From assembly GCA_013368325.1 (NCBI GenBank), contig JAACJK010000163.1, positions 682,001 through 746,000 of the forward strand: a stretch of DNA of 64,000 bases. Direction: 5' to 3'. The stretch is from Ephemerocybe angulata. Taxonomy: Eukaryota > Basidiomycota > Agaricomycetes > Agaricales > Psathyrellaceae. The position numbers and the translations under genes were made by a program. Positions 60,066 to 64,000 of this stretch are shown piece by piece; the stretch's first letter is position 1; each line of letters opens with the position of its first letter. Under the pieces are notes generated by a model. It had not been told where the DNA came from. It ran no database searches and saw only the letters and a list, made by a program, of their open reading frames with translations.

Positions 60066-61567
60066 ATGGCTCTTTTTCAACCCGCACCCCCACCTCCTAC
60101 CGCTCTCGGGCGCTACAGAAAGTTCTCCCCCACCGCAGGCGTTCACTTGTCGCCTCTCGCACTCGGTGCTATGAGCATCGGAGACCAGTCGGCATGGGCA
60201 GCATGGATAAGAAATCGAGCTTCAAGCTACTCGATGCCTTCTTCGATGCCGGAGGGAATTTTATCGACACGGCTAACAACTAGCAAGTTATCTATCGTAT
60301 ATAAGATATCCGGTTTATGCTTATCCACCTGTGTGATGCAGTCAGGACGAGACCTCCGAAATATTCATCGGGGAGTGGGCAGAGGGAAAAGGTATCCGCG
60401 ACCAGCTTTTCATCGCAACCAAGGTGGGCCGTCTGTTCACTGTCACGCGGCACGGTAATCTAACTTCCTCTTGAGTACACGACCAATTTCAAAAGGGCGG
60501 ACGACAAGATCCGCCAAAAGGTCAACTACACTGGGAATAACATAAAGTCCTTGCATCTATCCGTTGAGGCATCCATGAAGAAGCTTCGGACCAACTACAT
60601 CGACCTCCTTTACCTTCATTGGTGGGATTGGGAGACGAGCATCGAGGAAGTCATGAGAGGATTGCACAACCTCGTCGTCCAAGGCAAAGTCTTGTATTTG
60701 GCAAGTGTTGCTTCAACAGTCCCAATTCCTTTATTCTGAGACCCGGATGAAATAGGGCGTCTCGGATACTCCTGCCTGGGTCGTGTCCAAGGCAAACCAG
60801 TACGCTCGGGACCATGCAATGACCCCCTTCGTTGTGTACCAAGGTGCCTGGAACGTCATGGAGCGATCTTTCGAACGAGAGATCATTCCCATGGCGCAAT
60901 CTGAAGGTAAGCGTTCTCACCTGGTAGGTCAAGATTGGTGGCTGATGCAAGCAGGGATGGCGTTGTGTCCATGGAATGTCCTGGCCGCTGGCAAGATTCG
61001 CACCGATGAGGAGGAGGAAAGGCGTCTTAAGTCTGGCGAGAAAGGCCGCACGCTGCTCGGGAATGACTGGATGCGTAATGAGGAAGAGAAGAAGGTGTGC
61101 AAGGCGCTTGAGAAAGTCGCCGGCGAGGTTGGGGCCAAAAGCATCACCGCCGGTATGCATTCGCAAGATTCTTGAGTAGGGTTTCTGGGGGCTGATATAC
61201 TGTTTGATTACAGTGGCAATTGCCTACCTCATGCAGAAGACTCCTTTTGTCTTCCCCTTGATTGGTGGTCGTAAAGTCGAGCATTTGCACGACAACATTC
61301 AAGCTTTGAACATCTCCCTCACCCCTCAGCAGATCGAGTACATTGAGAGTGTCACACCTTTCGACCTCGGATTCCCTGGGACCATGATAGTGAGTGCTAG
61401 CACCAGCCAGGCTCCACTCTTCATGTCTAAACCCTTTTGTCTTCTTCTGAAAATAGGGCACTGGGAATACGATTCCTTGGTTGATGGGTTCCGCCGCGGT
61501 TATCGATAAGCATCCCCCTGTGCCGCCTCTCCGACCCGTTGAGGTTAAGCCAGGTAGCAAGAAATAG
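60066..61567 (+). pseudogene. Aryl-alcohol dehydrogenase (aldo-keto reductase) with a frameshift
   Basis: Eight exons with the full AAD sequence, but the frame breaks near 60190. Exon 1 reads [14 protein letters not shown] and then jumps to [20 protein letters not shown] in another frame; one missing base would explain it, and no intron fits. The rest is intact: [20 protein letters not shown] (catalytic Asp and Tyr), [49 protein letters not shown] and the end VEVKPGSKK. Two introns start with GCAAGT (60283-60341 and 60701-60755). Such enzymes reduce aromatic aldehydes during lignin breakdown. Either it is a recent pseudogene or there is an assembly error; a shortened protein starting at MGSMDKK would lack the first strand. 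Confidence 0.75.
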
Positions 61568-63052
61568 ACTGGTGATGGCAGGGTCAGGTTTCTAAAAGTA
61601 GTTCATTAGGGATGGGGAGATTCGTAGCTTTCAATATGGATGAGATTCGGTACAGTCCGAATAGCCGGCTCGCTACTCGCTTGGGCGCAGCAAGCGGCTG
61701 GAGCAAGCCAAATACGAATCACCCCTTAACCGCAAGTTCCCCTCCAAGTAGCGCGGAATTGAGGTGAGAAAAGGCGTTGACATCGACTCCTACGACCATT
61801 GACGGCTCTCCTGAGAAACCGCGCCCAATCTCGTTTGAACCAACCTGCAGAACTGTTTTGCAGAGTCGGCTATGTTGCAGAAAGGTTGCTGCTTGATGAG
61901 AGACTCCAAAGCTTTCCTCGATGTGATATATTCATTGGATGGTTATTTAGGTTTGTCTATTCTGGTATGCATAGGTTTCCTGTCAGAAAGTAGTCAGCAT
62001 AACGAGATTGTAGGGGATACTGGCATGATAGTGATCCGATTGCAAATTATACGACCATCATCCAGCCAGCACCACCCACGAAGGAATAGCGCCAGGCGGT
62101 TATCTACCATGGTAAGATAGAGAACACAGCTCTTCTTTGACGAAAACTGGGATATGGCTGCTACGGTGTCGTCCTATCTTTTGGGAAGGAAAGAGACTCA
62201 CAGTGAAAGAGTTCCGTTCGGTGGTGGGCACGCTGTACTAACCACCCTCGAACGACGCGGCTGGCAGGTTGAAGAAGTGGCGAGCTGGAAAATGATCCGT
62301 GCGTGTGCGTGTTGAGTCGTGGGAAAGACACGCATATGCATGCCGGCACGCCGGCAACGGGCGCTTGTTATAAACTCGCTTGCAATTCGCCAAGCATGGC
62401 CCCAATGCATGCTGCCTCAGTCTCGTTGAAATAAAGGAGGCTACCTTGCTTCTGGAGTCTCATCACACGGGAAGAATGAACGTGTCCTCTCAGGCAGGTG
62501 GTGCGCGGCTCGGTTGACACAGACACCGGCCGTTGCAGCAGTGGCAGTTTCAAGTTACATATGCAATGTTTTTCCCGTCCACTACCGAGAAGGCAAGAAA
62601 CTCTCTCGACGTAGACTTGTCAGGTTCACAAGACAGGCAGCAGCCAACCCTTATTCGTTGCGCATTGCTAGTAGTCATATACTATAGTTCCTCCCCTTTC
62701 GTTATGCCAATCCCGAGACAACATGGTCTCCAGTAGTCTCCAGTGTTATCATCCAGCGTTATCATATCATGACAAATTGTCCCTTGAATAATGGAAGTTT
62801 TTTATAGCATTCCAGTTACATGGTCCAGGTGAAAGGAGGGGAAGACGAGAATGAGGTGCGTTTTAAATATAGCACGTGGCTGTGTATAAATGGCCCCGCA
62901 CCTTCGGCGTGAGGCTTGTTCCCGGACGCCCAGCATCCAGGCCTCAATTTCTCCGTCTCGGTGCTCCAGGAGCAGCAGAGGGCAGTCTAACTTCCTACAG
63001 GCTCTCTACGGCTTCTAGCTCCTGGACTGCTCAACCCTCACTGCGTACCTCG
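61568..63052. other. Intergenic region (1.49 kb)
   Basis: No gene with splice logic. A CACGTG E-box (62873-62878) lies 175 bp before the start of the next gene. Short frames at 61799-62120 and 62533-62736 are not supported. Confidence 0.5.
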
Positions 63053-64000
63053 ATGGTTGCGTCAAAAGCGGCGATAACACTGGTCCTATCCCTGGTCCTA
63101 CAATATGCCCACGGATACGTACCAGCACGACCGACAAACTCTTCGGAGATTGCAATATCTGGGGGCTTGAATGTCACGGATACGTCTAGGCTGGACATGC
63201 ATTGGTATTCTCAAGGGTATGTCTCATCACCACCGAGGCGTCGTCCTTATCTCAAAAGCAAGTTTGGGAGAAAGCTCGTATACCCAATTTGTATCCTACC
63301 AGCTCGCTGGGCTAGACACTAGAGGAATCAGCAAAGTAAGTATTACTCCCTCCGAGTTCAACGTCCTACTGAAATGCCAATCGCAGGGTGTTTTGGTTCA
63401 CTTCTCAGAGGAGAATGTCAATGAGACCACTCCTGGAAGTAAGCCTGTTCCCGGAGACGACCTCCAGGAAGAAACCTAATGCAATGCTTCTTCCAGCTGA
63501 TACCCCATGGATTGCGATGGTCTCATGCGATAAGAATGCGACAAATGCTTCAATGGATACCGACATCTTCACGCTCGCTCGAGACAAGGGGGCCGTCGCC
63601 GCAGTACGCTCTCCTTGTCCCTTCCTTTTCTCAGACACTGATCCGGAAATTCCCAGCTTCTGTATACCCTCGGTTCCTTAGCATGCGTTATCAACCCTGA
63701 ATACGCAGATCCCGACACATTCGATCAAGTCTTCGACATCTTTTCGACACAGAGCATGACGAGCGCACATTTAATCGAATATCAATTCGGACAACTCAAC
63801 CCCCAGAACACAAGCATCTTTGGTTACACATCGAGCCAACTGAACAAGACTGGTGACCATGTCCGCGATTCGATTTCTGCTGGATACGCTACATCTGAAG
63901 GGTACTTATATGCTGTCCTTCGCGCATGGAACGCCACGGATACGGACAGTCCGTCCAACCCTGGAGGTGGAGGCACCAACACCACAGAGCAAGGCGGTCG
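63053..64000 (+). CDS. PA-domain transmembrane protein, probably RING-type E3 (5' part only)
   Basis: The gene runs off the window. Five exons are visible, about 230 residues. A signal peptide (AAITLVLSLVLQYAHGYVP) is followed by a luminal protease-associated domain: YTQFVSYQLAGLDTRGISKG, VLVHFSEENVNETTP, TPWIAMVSCDKNATNA and DIFTLARDKGAVAA. Then come YTLGSLACVINPEYADPDTF and QVFDIFSTQSMTSAHLIEYQ. In basidiomycetes this arrangement usually continues into a transmembrane helix and a cytosolic RING-H2 finger, like RNF13-type ubiquitin ligases. That part is outside the window, so the RING is inferred. Many Asn-X-Ser/Thr sites support luminal location. Confidence 0.75.

Noticed and set aside
61799..62120. 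Short open frames between the AAD and PA-domain genes
   Set aside because: Overlapping frames with no start context, domain or splice logic.

Overview
The window is nuclear DNA from a filamentous basidiomycete, most likely an Agaricomycete. Nearly every gene is split by short introns of about 45-65 nt with GT donors, genes are packed on both strands, and the best-recognised products (phenylalanine ammonia-lyase, aryl-alcohol dehydrogenase, GH16 glucanase, SSU1-type efflux carrier, Rad23, Arf6, Pam16) have the forms typical of mushroom-forming fungi. All gene models come from reading exons and splice sites by eye; no database search was possible.

Region 1 (1-16.7 kb): alanyl-tRNA synthetase, with an in-frame upstream ATG that would add a mitochondrial presequence, is head-to-head with mitochondrial ribosomal protein bL34m. 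Then come a CLASP/TOG-domain protein, a GH16 glucanase, a single-pass membrane protein, the very-long-chain 3-hydroxyacyl-CoA dehydratase, a first SCP1/Psr1-type CTD phosphatase, an AP-1-like bZIP factor and a candidate TPP1/Tpz1-like telomere OB-fold protein.

Region 2 (16.7-42 kb): a large unrecognised membrane-anchored coiled-coil protein, a second paralogous CTD-type phosphatase, a coiled-coil protein with an HMMR-like N-terminus, a frame-disrupted gene, then a housekeeping block: RPA43, PAM16, cysteine synthase, ARF6, an LRR protein, RAD23, phospholipase B, an N2227 methyltransferase and a TCP11-family protein. Six pairs of genes here and in region 1 are head-to-head with only about 110-150 bp between start codons.

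Region 3 (42-64 kb) is looser and more metabolic: phenylalanine ammonia-lyase, an MMT-type metal transporter, an iron-dependent alcohol dehydrogenase/maleylacetate reductase, a flavin-reductase-like protein, an SSU1-type carrier, a 3-kb gene-poor island with a fold-back repeat, a Yippee protein, allantoinase, a frameshifted aryl-alcohol dehydrogenase and the 5' part of a PA-domain protein. GC-AG introns appear only in this third. No obviously novel multi-gene system is visible. The best candidates for something undescribed are the TPP1-like protein, its unknown coiled-coil neighbour, the shared linker of the two phosphatase paralogues, and the GC-AG intron cluster.
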